From contig NZ_QTTN01000020.1 of NCBI RefSeq assembly GCF_003386535.1, positions 1 to 64,000 of the forward strand: DNA of 64,000 bases. Direction: 5' to 3'. Under the pieces are notes generated by a model that saw only the letters and a list, made by a program, of their open reading frames with translations, ran no database searches and had not been told where the DNA came from. Positions 8,890-17,749 of this stretch are shown piece after piece. Position 1 is the first letter of the stretch. Each line of letters starts with the position of its first letter. Position numbers and translations under genes: made by a program. The DNA comes from Paenibacillus taihuensis (lineage in GTDB: Bacteria; Bacillota; Bacilli; Paenibacillales; Paenibacillaceae).

Positions 8890-9210
8890 TCCTGAAGGAT
8901 AATGCTTTAAAAAAATTTTAGAATTTTTCTATTGCATCTTTCATCTCTCTTCATAGTAGCAGAGTTTTAGCCTTAACTGATAGAAATTTCGTCAATTTTA
9001 GACAAATATGGGGTAATGACTAATTAGCTCTTGTAAGCCTTCTCCTACTTAAGAGTCAGACTGCAAGAATAAGCGTATTTCTATCGGACTAGCACGCTAT
9101 TCATATGTGGATAACTGGGGGTGTGGATATGTTTACAGGTGCGAAAATATTAACACTTCTGCGTATTACATGGTGTGGGCTATGGGGATAAATCAGTGGA
9201 TAAGTCCGGA
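8890..9210. other. Gene-free interval with DnaA-box-like sites
   Basis: About 320 bases without a convincing ORF. The left half is AT-rich (AAAAAAATTTTAGAATTTTT). The right half holds a perfect DnaA box in reverse (TGTGGATAA, 9106-9114) and two one-mismatch copies (TGTGGATAT, 9122-9130; AGTGGATAA, 9195-9203). Confidence 0.4.
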
Positions 9211-9771
9211 TTAATACACAAACCACCGGAGGAGGTCACCTGCAACGAGCTCATGCCCGCGCCTGTTCGGATGATTGGACCAGGACAACAGGTCGGACGG
9301 ATCACTGCCGTTTGACGCATACGCTGCGAACAAGCCAAAGCTGTCCACAAGCCCGACTTCATACTGCTCAGCCAAGCTCACAACCTGCTCCCGATGTGCG
9401 CATAGCTGCTTCCAGCTCTCGCTCGACGGGTCACGGTAAGACGTCTCCCAAGTCGGCGTTAACAGAATGATTTTGCTCCCAACCGCCAGCGATTGTTCAA
9501 TCATTGTGCACCACGCTGCATGAGCCGCCCCCAAGCCGCTGCCCCGGTCATTCAGTGCATAATAAATCGTGACAACGTCAGGGCGTATCGACAAGACATC
9601 ACGCTCGAACCTTTCCGCTCCACGGACGGCATGCTCGCCTCCGATCGCTGTAACGATGACATTCGCCACGGCAAAAGGAAACTGTTCCTTCAGCCTCCGG
9701 TGCAGCAAATGCGGGTAGGCGTTAAATGTATCCACAACCGGCGTCGCGAAGTATCCCGCAGGCACGGTCAC
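9211..9771 (-). pseudogene. SGNH/GDSL hydrolase-like protein lacking block I, probably damaged
   Basis: 186 residues. Recognisable blocks are FNAYPHLLHRRLKE, IGGEHAVRG (block II), YYALND (block III) and SNHPNRRGH (histidine block). The first block, GDS with the catalytic serine, is absent: the reading frame begins at a GTG without any ribosome-binding site, in the middle of where block I would be expected (VTVPAGYFATPVVDTFN). Another frame (MAMAEKERYLRD) with a better start runs just upstream, so a frameshift or 5' truncation is likely. If intact it would act as a carbohydrate esterase. It lies behind the AraC gene on the same strand. Confidence 0.55.
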
Positions 9772-9871
9772 GCAAATAACGCTCTTTCTCTGCCATTGCC
9801 ATATCCATTCCCCTTACGAATATCGTGAATGTTTATGCCGTTCATTCCTTTCATTTCGCGAGTCGTACATC

Positions 9872-10654
9872 CTACTCCTTCCGCTGCATGAGACGATATT
9901 GAAGCGGTGTGGCACCGAGCTGCTGCTTGAACAATTGAATGAACTGCGAAGTCGTCGAGAAGCCGCAATCCGCGCCGATATCGCTGACCGCCAGCTCAGT
10001 GCTAAGCAGCAGGTTCCGGCTCTGCTCCAACCTGCGGCGCAGCAGATAATTGCCCGGGGACATCCCCGTCACTTCCTTGAACAGATGACGGAAGTGGTCC
10101 TGGCTGTAGCCGGATATTTCCGACAGCGTCCGTATGTTAATCGGCCGGTTGAAGTTCTCGTCAATGTACCTTCTCGCGAAAAATAGTTTGTCCGCCGCGT
10201 TCTCCTTCGCCCGCTTCGATGCGCCTGCAGAGTCGAACCGCGCCAGCAGAATGACAGCCTCGTTCACCATCAGGTTCAGCCTCTCCATATAGTGCGGCTT
10301 CCCGCCCAGCAGCTCTTCTCGCATTCGCTCTAGCAGCCAGAGCATTTCTTTGGACTCGTTATCGAAGTAGAGTCCATTCGCAAGCGAAATCGGGTAATCG
10401 TCATAGGCAAAGCCGAAGAAGAGCACCTCCGTCTCCGTATCATGCCGCTCATCATGCGTATATAACGGCCTTGTCAGCGTCATGCTCCCTGGCACGTAAT
10501 CCAGCAGACTCCCGTTCAAGTTCATCTGACCGAGCCCCGCCGCATAATAGACCAGCTCATAGCACTGATGATTGTGGAAATCGACATATGTATCTCCTTC
10601 ATACGAGCTGTAATAGAAGAACTCCAGCTTGCCGTTCACGGAACCTGCCCCCAT
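9872..10654 (-). CDS. AraC family transcriptional regulator with cupin sensor domain
   Basis: 260 residues. The N-terminal part (FHNHQCYELVYYAAG) is the cupin-like sugar-sensing domain of AraC proteins. The C-terminal ~100 residues hold two helix-turn-helix motifs (IRTLSEISGYSQDHFRHLFKEV and VSDIGADCGFSTTSQFIQLFKQ). It is divergent from the dioxygenase-like gene at 10760 with about 105 bases between, so it may control that gene, the SGNH gene behind it, or both. The ribosome-binding site at ATG 10654 is weak. The effector cannot be read. Confidence 0.87.
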   Translation of the reverse strand: MGAGSVNGKLEFFYYSSYEGDTYVDFHNHQCYELVYYAAGLGQMNLNGSLLDYVPGSMTLTRPLYTHDERHDTETEVLFFGFAYDDYPISLANGLYFDNESKEMLWLLERMREELLGGKPHYMERLNLMVNEAVILLARFDSAGASKRAKENAADKLFFARRYIDENFNRPINIRTLSEISGYSQDHFRHLFKEVTGMSPGNYLLRRRLEQSRNLLLSTELAVSDIGADCGFSTTSQFIQLFKQQLGATPLQYRLMQRKE

Positions 10655-10759
10655 TTTCGCCAGATCCTGATATTAATTCACCTAATCCATATATCGCATA
10701 TCCCCCTCTCCCACGTAAAGTAGAAGCAGGTAATTAACCTTGCATTGGAGGGATTTCGA

Positions 10760-11626
10760 TTGATTAACCAAATCGGTCTCAGCCCGCAGCAAATCGAGGA
10801 CTACAATAAGGACGGCTTCTTGTTTATGGATGATGTACTAACGCCCGAGGAAGTCGAGGAATTGCGTGAAGCATGCGAAAGCGCGCAGATTACGATGCTG
10901 CGTTCCCAGCAGGATTATGAGAACAGCACTGTCCACTCGTTAGGCATTACGGCGCTTCATCCAGCCATTCTTCGTCTCGCCAAACACCCCGCTATCGTTC
11001 AGAAAATCATTCCCCTAATCGGTCCAAACATTCAACTGCAGCATTCCAAGTTAGCAACGAAACCACCATCGAAGGGCCGCGGCATCTTCCCATGGCATCA
11101 GGATTACGCCTTCTACCCGCATACGAATTCAGATCTGCTGTCCGTTATGGTGATGCTTGACGATGCGACGCCGGAGAACGGCTGCATGAGCATGGTTAAG
11201 GGCAGCCACCGCTTCGGACTGCTGAGCCATGAGAAGAATGGCTCCTTCACGCCGGAATGCCAGGAGAACCGCTATTGGACGAGCGATGAATATGAGGTCG
11301 TTGACGTGACGCCGCGGGCAGGCGGGATCAGCATCCACCACTGCCTGACGCTGCATGGCTCCGCTGCGAATTTGTCGGGCAAACCGCGTAGAGGTATCGT
11401 ATTCTCTTACCGGGCGGATGATGCCTATCAAATGGCGGATACGATCTTCGACGATACCGGCATGCTGATCTGCGGAACGAAGCAAGGCGTCGTGCGCTGC
11501 GATGTCGGCACGGTATGGCTGCCAGTGCGTCCATTCTGGGGCAATCCGTACGGAAACGCTTGGAATCAGGTCGGTCCGTTCGCCGAAGAAACGAACAAAC
11601 AGGACGGCTCTTCTCCACAAAAATAA
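10760..11626 (+). CDS. Phytanoyl-CoA dioxygenase (PhyH) family protein
   Basis: 288 residues. A double-stranded beta-helix Fe(II)/2-oxoglutarate dioxygenase: the HxD iron ligands are in PWHQDYAFYPH, the distal histidine in HHCLTLHGSA, and the following arginine pair in GKPRRG would bind 2-oxoglutarate. Family members hydroxylate small molecules; the substrate is not identifiable. The TTG at 10760 is chosen as start because GGAGGG lies seven bases before it; an upstream in-frame TTG at 10745 would overlap that site. The divergent AraC regulator and sugar genes around suggest a catabolic role. Confidence 0.85.
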   Translation: MINQIGLSPQQIEDYNKDGFLFMDDVLTPEEVEELREACESAQITMLRSQQDYENSTVHSLGITALHPAILRLAKHPAIVQKIIPLIGPNIQLQHSKLATKPPSKGRGIFPWHQDYAFYPHTNSDLLSVMVMLDDATPENGCMSMVKGSHRFGLLSHEKNGSFTPECQENRYWTSDEYEVVDVTPRAGGISIHHCLTLHGSAANLSGKPRRGIVFSYRADDAYQMADTIFDDTGMLICGTKQGVVRCDVGTVWLPVRPFWGNPYGNAWNQVGPFAEETNKQDGSSPQK

Positions 11627-11718
11627 AATCTATTTGCGAACATACGTTCGTTATAATATAATGAGCTTGTCGGCAATAATGAGACAAGTTACCAATTATA
11701 ACGAAGGAGCGATCATTA

Positions 11719-12144
11719 ATGACATTTAAGTTGGAGCCGTATCTGATGATGGACGGTAATACGAAGGAAGCGATTGAATTTTATAAAGAGGCTATGGGTG
11801 CAGAGGTTCTCTTCATGCAAACATTCGGCGAAATGCCGGAGAATCCGGAGTTCCCGCTGCCAGAGGAAGCGAAAGGTCTTGTCGGTCACGCCATGGTTCG
11901 CGTTGGCGAAACGGATCTGATGTTCTCCGACAATTTCCCAGGCTCGCCGTTCGCGATCGGCAACCAAGTAACAATTTGCATCTCTTCCACGGATCTTGAC
12001 CGTTCCCGCCAAATGTATGAAGCGCTGCAAGTAGGCGGCCAAGTGCAAATGCCGTTCGCCGAGACGTTCTTCAGCCCAGGCTACGCGGTACTGACCGATA
12101 AATTTGGCGTAACTTGGCAGGTTTACACACACGCTAACAAGTAA
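11719..12144 (+). CDS. VOC family protein, PhnB/glyoxalase-like
   Basis: 141 residues forming the paired beta-alpha-beta-beta-beta modules of vicinal-oxygen-chelate proteins: YLMMDGNTKEAIEFYKEAMG opens the first, and VTWQVYTHANK closes the second. It matches the small PhnB-like group common in Firmicutes, whose biochemical role is mostly unknown. ATG 11719 is preceded by GAAGGAG. It stands alone, followed by a terminator at 12178-12220. Confidence 0.85.
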   Translation: MTFKLEPYLMMDGNTKEAIEFYKEAMGAEVLFMQTFGEMPENPEFPLPEEAKGLVGHAMVRVGETDLMFSDNFPGSPFAIGNQVTICISSTDLDRSRQMYEALQVGGQVQMPFAETFFSPGYAVLTDKFGVTWQVYTHANK

Positions 12145-12177
12145 TCGCCTGCGCTGCCCGGCGCAGCCGGCGCGAAG

Positions 12178-12220
12178 AAACGGCTCTGAACGCAGCTTTT
12201 GCGGGATGAGCCGTTTTTTA
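12178..12220 (+). terminator. Terminator of the VOC gene
   Basis: ACGGCTC and GAGCCGT stem enclosing CGCAGC/TTTTGCG, followed by TTTTTTA. Confidence 0.8.
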
Positions 12221-12356
12221 TATAAAAAATGTCAAATTTTCTTTAATATACGCATGGTAGATTGAGGAAAAACACGCTATAATTGTAGCTACGAAGGTTG
12301 TCGGCGCGCATGTGGTGCTGTCATTCCAACTAGAAATTTTAAGAAGGGCGTGTAAC

Positions 12357-12767
12357 ATGAAGATTCCGGTCGTTAAGAGATTCAATAAAAAAGAATTTGA
12401 GATAGTTTTTATTGATCTTGAAGACGTTCTTCTTATGCGCAGCTACCGCGGAGAGGTTTACTACCAGACGAGAGAAGGACTCTACAGTCAAATTTCAACC
12501 TTTGAAGAGCATGAGCGTTTTCTTGTTGGACAAGGGTTCAAGAAAGTGGACCGCTGTTATGTTGTGCAGATGGATCAAGTCGAGTTTTTCGACGACGTGC
12601 AGCAGCGGCTTTACTTTGTAAGTCAGCCTGTTAACAGCGACTCGCCAAGCGCACCTGTATCCGGCGCGCATCTAAAATCGGTGGAGAAGCTCATCAATAA
12701 TCCAGGTTCCAAGGAAGGTTCAGCTTCCGTACGGAACGATCTGTCAGGCGGACTTTCGACCACCTGA
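12357..12767 (+). CDS. Stand-alone LytTR DNA-binding protein
   Basis: 136 residues. The sequence FIDLEDVLLMRSYRGEVYYQTREG...FVKVDRCYVV-like arrangement (here FKKVDRCYVVQMDQVEFF) is that of a LytTR DNA-binding domain, with no receiver domain in front. Such small proteins act as transcription factors, sometimes with a membrane inhibitor, but no partner is visible here. ATG 12357 follows AAGAAGG at nine bases; an ORF extension upstream has no ribosome-binding site. The C-terminal ~35 residues are Ser/Gly-rich and probably disordered. Confidence 0.75.
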   Translation: MKIPVVKRFNKKEFEIVFIDLEDVLLMRSYRGEVYYQTREGLYSQISTFEEHERFLVGQGFKKVDRCYVVQMDQVEFFDDVQQRLYFVSQPVNSDSPSAPVSGAHLKSVEKLINNPGSKEGSASVRNDLSGGLSTT

Positions 12768-12794
12768 TGGCGATGAAGTAACGAGGAAAGTAGG

Positions 12795-12824
12795 AAAGCC
12801 GGTCCCTGGGGGGACCGGCTTTTT
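12795..12824 (+). terminator. Terminator of the LytTR gene
   Basis: AAAGCCGGTCCC / GGGACCGGCTTTTT. Confidence 0.85.
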
Positions 12825-13211
12825 GTTTGCTCGGAGAGAGGCTTTTCTCCTCTCTCGGGCCGTTTTTATCGAGATTCCGGAGATCGAGAGAGACTCCGCA
12901 GAACGAGTCGCTCCGCGCCAGCGCAAACCCTGACGTTGGCCCCGGTAGAAATAACCAGTGCCATTGGGGTTGCTCACCTAGGCGGCACCTGACAGGCCGC
13001 TGATCTAGGTGGCCGGGAACTGGAAACACACTATTTACTCCAAAAGCACCGTTTCCCCTCGAAAAATCACCAAATAGGGTTTGTACGGTTCCTTAGAAAC
13101 TTCAGCCTCCGCCCCCGCTAACCTCGTTTACCTGTATACATAGCGCAGGTGCGGAAGGGATCCCTAATCTTAGCTACGCAATCTGATCTTCGCAGCACTA
13201 TTCGCGCCATT
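12825..13211. other. Gene-free interval with a GAGAGAGG hairpin
   Basis: No convincing ORF. It begins with a hairpin at 12833-12856 (GAGAGAGG / CCTCTCTC) that resembles elements at 29365-29391 and 29421-29440, followed by further purine-rich inverted repeats. Nothing else is recognised. Confidence 0.4.
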
Positions 13212-14867
13212 TTAACGCAATTTATACGCCATGAGCGCCATTTCGAGGCAGCGGCGTTTATCCGCCTCCAGAAAATCTTCCCCTAACAGAACCGCCAATT
13301 TGTCCAACCTATTATAGAGCGTCTGCCTGTGAATATTCAGCCGCGCGGCCGTCTCCTGCTTGGAGCCCATGCAGGCAAAATACACATCCAGCGTCTCAAT
13401 AAGCTGCAGATGATGCTCCCGATCGTATGCAATTAACGCCCCTAAATGATCCTCCACGTAGGAAGCGAGAAAAGATAGCTTCGGCACTGCCTTGAGCAGC
13501 TGATAGACGCCCAGCCTGTCATAGAACATGCAGCTCTCATAGGCAGCCACATTCCGCGCCACGTCAATCACCTGCTGCGCTTCCTCGTAGCTTCGCGAGG
13601 ATTCCGAAATTTGCGCGCGCAGCTTGCCGAAGCCAGCGAACAGCTTCAGTGATGAAGCATGCGACTCATGCGCCGACTCTCTCAGTTCTTCCACAAGCCG
13701 CTGCAGCGTCGTTTGAAGGTTCACGTGCGAGTCTTTGTGCAGCGCTTCTTTGGCGCAGAGCATGCAGATCCGGTTATTTTGCATCATGACCAAGCTGTTC
13801 AGCCCGTGCTTCTTGAGCAATTGCCTCACTAGAATGAGCAAATCCTGCTTATCCGCCTCAATCGTGATCGGCTCGATGTCCGCCGTATGCTGAATCTCGA
13901 TGATGCCGCCGGCGAATAGATACTCACCTTTGCTCAGCTGCCGCAGCCCCATTCTCGCCTGCGCCTGATCCTCGTTCTCGATCCGGTTGTTCATAATGTC
14001 GAGGATAAACTCGTTATGGTCCCGCGACAGCTTCTCTTCGAGAAACTCCGTGCGCAGCGTAATCGCCGCGACGGCTTTGGTCGTGTAATCGAGCAGCAAG
14101 GTCAGCGACTCCGTAATTTCGGGCTTATTATGCAGCAAAATGCCGACATAGGAGAAGGTCTGCCCGAAGCAGATGACCGGCTGAACGACGATGAGCTGCT
14201 GCGCATTCATGGTCAGTACCGAGACGTCTTTGGCCGATAGCGCTCTGGCATCCATTTGCCGCTGCAGGAATGACGATATCGGGCTCGAAGCCTTCGAGGT
14301 CATCGCGGGATAGAGCACGCTGCTGTGATCGAGCGACGAGAAGTAGAGCACCTGCCGTCCGGACTGCTCATGGAAAGCTCGCAAAATCTGCGCAATGCCC
14401 GTGCTCTCGATCGTTAGCCGCTGCAATTTACGGGAGTACACCTCAAGCTCCTTCAAGAACTGATGCTGCCTGTTAATGAGCAGCGCATGAATGTCCTGCG
14501 TAATTTCTACGAAGCGGACCGGCTGTTCAAACAAGATCAGCGGAAAATGGTGCAGATCGGCCAGCTCTACGATTTCCTTCGGAATGGCATCAACCGTGGT
14601 GCCCATCTCGATGCATAATCCAGCCGCATGCTGGTCAATCAGCTGCTTCATGTAAGCGAACCGTTCCTGCTCATTTTGCTTCAGCCACAGTCCCGTCGTT
14701 AATATAAGATCGTTCGGGCTCACGTATGGAGCCACGTTCGTAATTTCAAGCACATGCACCCAGCCGACGGGGCGATGCATCCCTTCCCGGCCGGCTACGA
14801 GCTTCGCCGGGCGAAATATCGGCCTAGCCAGCAGCTGGCTAATATCGAATTTCAACGTTGTGTCCAT
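13212..14867 (-). CDS. adeR: PucR family regulator, AdeR-like activator of ald
   Basis: 551 residues. N-terminal PucR domain (RPIFRPAKLVAGREGMHRPVG..., residues ~10-125), a middle GGDEF-like/CdaR region, and a C-terminal helix-turn-helix of the PucR type (ETAARLNIHRQTLYNRLDKL, residues ~495-540). It is divergent from alanine dehydrogenase. In Bacillus subtilis, AdeR of the same family is encoded next to ald and activates it, so I assign the same role. GGAGGG stands seven bases before ATG 14867. The perfect inverted repeat at 14884-14898 is a candidate binding site. Confidence 0.85.
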   Translation of the reverse strand: MDTTLKFDISQLLARPIFRPAKLVAGREGMHRPVGWVHVLEITNVAPYVSPNDLILTTGLWLKQNEQERFAYMKQLIDQHAAGLCIEMGTTVDAIPKEIVELADLHHFPLILFEQPVRFVEITQDIHALLINRQHQFLKELEVYSRKLQRLTIESTGIAQILRAFHEQSGRQVLYFSSLDHSSVLYPAMTSKASSPISSFLQRQMDARALSAKDVSVLTMNAQQLIVVQPVICFGQTFSYVGILLHNKPEITESLTLLLDYTTKAVAAITLRTEFLEEKLSRDHNEFILDIMNNRIENEDQAQARMGLRQLSKGEYLFAGGIIEIQHTADIEPITIEADKQDLLILVRQLLKKHGLNSLVMMQNNRICMLCAKEALHKDSHVNLQTTLQRLVEELRESAHESHASSLKLFAGFGKLRAQISESSRSYEEAQQVIDVARNVAAYESCMFYDRLGVYQLLKAVPKLSFLASYVEDHLGALIAYDREHHLQLIETLDVYFACMGSKQETAARLNIHRQTLYNRLDKLAVLLGEDFLEADKRRCLEMALMAYKLR

Positions 14868-14883
14868 ATTTTTTCCCTCCGAT

Positions 14884-14898
14884 TAGACATTTTGTCTA
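14884..14898. promoter_or_regulatory. Inverted repeat in the adeR-ald gap, candidate operator
   Basis: TAGACA-TTT-TGTCTA, a perfect 6-3-6 palindrome, 16 bases before the adeR start and about 90 bases before a TATAAT element (14985-14990) of the ald promoter region. Confidence 0.5.
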
Positions 14899-15037
14899 TG
14901 ATGCCTAGCCCAACTATACATAATTGTCAATCAAACCGTCAATTCATTCGATGTTTTGTACGATGTATAAGCTTTCGGCTGATTCTATAATGAAGGTAAC
15001 AAAGAAGGTTCCTATTACGAATCGAGGAGAGACGATC

Positions 15038-16171
15038 ATGAAGATTGGCGTACCGAAGGAAATGAAGAACAATGAATGCCGTGTCGGCGTGACGCCTTAT
15101 GGTGTGCATGAATTCGTGCAGGACGGACATACCGTCTATGTCGAGACGAATGCGGGCCTCGAAAGCGGCTTTACCGACGCCGAGTACGCACAATCCGGCG
15201 CCATTATTGTGACCGATGCCGCATCCGTATGGCAGCAAGCGGATATGATCGTGAAAGTAAAGGAACCGCTGCCGAGCGAATATCCCTATTTCCGAGAAGG
15301 TCTCATTCTCTTCACCTATTTGCACCTTTCTGCAGAGCCGGCATTGGCTCAGGCGCTGGTCGACGCGAAAGTAACCGCAATCGCTTATGAAACGGTCAAA
15401 GAAGGCGGCACGCTTCCGCTGCTCACACCGATGAGCGAAGTGGCTGGCCGAATGGCAGCCCAAATCGGCTCGCAGCTGCTCGAACGCTCCAAAGGCGGAC
15501 GCGGCATCCTGCTCTCCGGCATTCCAGGCGTATCGAGAGGCAAAGTTACGATTATCGGCGGCGGTGTCGTTGGTACTAACGCAGCGAAGATCGCGATCGG
15601 TCTTGGCGCGGACGTAACGATTCTTGATCTTAGCGCGAACCGTCTTCGCCAGTTGGAAGAACTGTTCGGCAACCAAGTGCAGACGCTCGTTTCCAATCGC
15701 CACAATATCGCACGCAGCGTAGCCGAAGCTGACCTGCTCATCTGCGCGGTTCTTATTCCAGGCGCGAAAGCACCTGTACTCGTCTCCGAGGACATGGTCA
15801 AAACGATGAAGCGCGGCGCTGTTATCGTAGACGTAGCGATCGACCAAGGCGGCAACGTGGCGACAATCGATCACATTACGACGCATGATCATCCAACTTA
15901 TGTGAAGCATGGCGTCATTCATTACGCCGTAGCTAATATGCCAGGCGCAGTGCCACAGACTTCCACTGTCGGATTGACGAACGCAACGATGCCTTACGCC
16001 GTACAAATCGCTCGTAAAGGCGCGATTAAGGCCATTCAAGACAGCCCTGCCCTGCAAAGCGGCACGAACATTATTGATGGCAAAGTGACATTCAAAGCTG
16101 TAGCCGATGATCTTGGTTATGCATATACACCTCTGGCTGAAGTGCTGGAGCTGCATACCGTTCACATATAA
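15038..16171 (+). CDS. ald: Alanine dehydrogenase
   Basis: 377 residues, the usual length. It catalyses NAD-dependent deamination of L-alanine to pyruvate and ammonia. The opening MKIGVPKE...[10 protein letters not shown], the pyruvate-binding lysine region ([11 protein letters not shown]), the nucleotide-binding [17 protein letters not shown] and the [11 protein letters not shown] motif are all those of Ald. ATG 15038 has GAGGAGA in front; the in-frame extension upstream carries no ribosome-binding site. Divergent adeR probably activates it. A strong terminator follows. Confidence 0.96.
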   Translation: MKIGVPKEMKNNECRVGVTPYGVHEFVQDGHTVYVETNAGLESGFTDAEYAQSGAIIVTDAASVWQQADMIVKVKEPLPSEYPYFREGLILFTYLHLSAEPALAQALVDAKVTAIAYETVKEGGTLPLLTPMSEVAGRMAAQIGSQLLERSKGGRGILLSGIPGVSRGKVTIIGGGVVGTNAAKIAIGLGADVTILDLSANRLRQLEELFGNQVQTLVSNRHNIARSVAEADLLICAVLIPGAKAPVLVSEDMVKTMKRGAVIVDVAIDQGGNVATIDHITTHDHPTYVKHGVIHYAVANMPGAVPQTSTVGLTNATMPYAVQIARKGAIKAIQDSPALQSGTNIIDGKVTFKAVADDLGYAYTPLAEVLELHTVHI

Positions 16172-16257
16172 GATTCCGATTTTAAATCAGCTTCAGAACC
16201 TGATTTAAATATTCAGAGCTAGAGCCCTTCATCTTCAATTTTTTTAAACCCCATGCG

Positions 16258-16288
16258 AAACCCCCTTGAGATCTCAAGGGGGTTTTGT
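16258..16288 (+). terminator. Terminator of ald
   Basis: AACCCCCTTGAG / CTCAAGGGGGTT followed by TTGTGTT; a perfect palindrome that could also work in reverse. Confidence 0.88.
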
Positions 16289-16378
16289 GTTGGGGCTGGA
16301 TGAATCGTTATAATGGATAACAGACATGGAATGCGTCGATAATTAATCCCATCAACTACAACTAGGAGTGATACCGCT

Positions 16379-16483
16379 TTGAATTGGAGCAATCTATTTT
16401 ATCAAGCATTAACGATAATCATGATCGCAGCCGTCGTTTACACGGGCGTCAAATTATTGTTTAAGCAGAACAGAAGACGTTAA
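16379..16483 (+). CDS. 34-residue membrane peptide, unknown
   Basis: TTG start with AGGAG ten bases upstream. The peptide begins MNWSNLFYQALTIIMIAAVV, one hydrophobic helix, and ends with a basic tail KQNRRR that would stay in the cytoplasm by the positive-inside rule. It is followed by its own terminator-like hairpin, which supports a separate gene. Function unknown; comparable small membrane peptides often escape annotation. Confidence 0.55.
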   Translation: MNWSNLFYQALTIIMIAAVVYTGVKLLFKQNRRR

Positions 16484-16522
16484 TCAAAGCAGACTTACTT
16501 AGCAACGGACAAGCACACTCTT

Positions 16523-16566
16523 CGGCCCTTTCGCTTCTTCATAAGAAGTCGGAAGGGCTTTTTTAA
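16523..16566 (+). terminator. Terminator behind the small membrane peptide
   Basis: Imperfect stem GGCCCTTTCGCTTCTT / AAGAAGTCGGAAGGGC followed by TTTTTT. Confidence 0.65.
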
Positions 16567-16681
16567 ATCCCATATTTACTTTACTCAGGAAATGGTATAT
16601 ATTCTTTTTGCATTAGACATATATTTTATGTCATTTAAGTCATTTAAAGCTTCGAACTAATCTAAGAAAGAAGGTTAAATG

Positions 16682-17665
16682 ATGAAAGCAAAAAAGACAA
16701 TCGGCTTTATTGTACTATCCGTCTTATCCCTCGTCCTCCTTACCACGCAAGCATTCGCCGCTCCTTCCGACACTGCGCGGGCCGCCCTCAAGACGAAGCT
16801 CAACAATGTAACTGGCGCGGTCGCGAAAAAGTTCAATGCCAAAGACAATCTCGGCAACACGATGGACACAGCTAAAATCATTGCAAACCCCGCGGTGTCC
16901 GGCCAGTTCCTGGCGGTTTATCACACGTACACCAGCGGCGTCGCCAAGGTGAATCTTGCGACTTCAACGGACCTCATGAATTGGACCTTCGTCAAGTCGC
17001 TCGCCGGCTCATTAGGGAACAACGCGACGCAGCCGACAATCAAAGTCGCATCGGACGGCGGTTATGTCGTCGCTTGGGAGCAGGAGCCGAACAATCATAT
17101 CAAGGTCGCCTACTACACCACCTGGGCGAACCTCCAGACTGGCACGACTTCCAAGAGCTACAACGTACCCCGCACATTATCTAACTACGCCGAAGGAACG
17201 CCTAACCTCTATTCCGCTAGCAGCACAAGCGTCGACATCGGTTTCCACTATTTCAAGAATGGGGACGTCGACCGCCAAGCACGCGGTACACTCGCGAACT
17301 TCAATTCATGGACTGCCAGCGCGCAGACGAACGTCGACAACTCTTTACTGTATTGGGGCGTGGCGGGCAACATTGGCGACCGGGATGGCAAACTAACCTA
17401 TAGCGGCTACGATTTCGGTCTAATCGAAGGCCAATTCACCAAGAACAACTTCGGCACGTTCCGCAGCTTCATCTATGACTATTCGACCGGCAATGCGGAG
17501 CAGCTCAACCCGGTCACGCCGAACGGCTCGACCGCCTTCGCGAATCCGACCTTCACGACAGTCACATTGAACGGCGTCACGCGTATCGTCGTCACTCTGT
17601 TCATATTCTCCGAAGGTGCAGGCAGCGGGGAAAGCGGCGAGCTCATCTACTACTTCAACGCATAA
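16682..17665 (+). CDS. Secreted beta-propeller protein of unknown function (GH43/GH32-like fold)
   Basis: About 327 residues. A clear signal peptide (MKAKKTIGFIVLSVLSLVLL, cleavage near AFAAPS). The mature part shows repeating blade-like segments such as VNLATSTDLMNWTF, VVAWEQEPNNHIKVAYY and GNIGDRDGKLTYSG, as in five-bladed GH43/GH32 enzymes, but I cannot place a full catalytic triad. I recall similar secreted proteins in actinobacteria and fungi (conserved EGTPN, RQARGTL, YWGV.GNIGDRDG), so it appears to be a widespread uncharacterised family. AAGAAGG lies seven bases before ATG 16682; the ATG at 16679 is also possible. Stand-alone gene. Confidence 0.65.
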   Translation: MKAKKTIGFIVLSVLSLVLLTTQAFAAPSDTARAALKTKLNNVTGAVAKKFNAKDNLGNTMDTAKIIANPAVSGQFLAVYHTYTSGVAKVNLATSTDLMNWTFVKSLAGSLGNNATQPTIKVASDGGYVVAWEQEPNNHIKVAYYTTWANLQTGTTSKSYNVPRTLSNYAEGTPNLYSASSTSVDIGFHYFKNGDVDRQARGTLANFNSWTASAQTNVDNSLLYWGVAGNIGDRDGKLTYSGYDFGLIEGQFTKNNFGTFRSFIYDYSTGNAEQLNPVTPNGSTAFANPTFTTVTLNGVTRIVVTLFIFSEGAGSGESGELIYYFNA

Positions 17666-17695
17666 GCGGGAAGCTTCCTGTCCCGGCTCAATAAG

Positions 17696-17725
17696 AAAAC
17701 CGTCAGGGATTCCCTGACGGTTTTT
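17696..17725. terminator. Bidirectional terminator
   Basis: AAAACCGTCAGGG / CCCTGACGGTTTTT between the convergent secreted-protein and repressor genes. Confidence 0.88.
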
Positions 17726-17749
17726 GATGACCTTTTTGATGACCCGTTA

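Noticed and set aside
9106-9203. Replication origin
   Set aside because: Only three DnaA-like boxes, no dnaA/dnaN or plasmid rep gene, and no strand-bias switch visible around it.
14939-16165. 408-codon minus-strand frame opposite ald
   Set aside because: Exact antisense shadow of a well-conserved ald gene.
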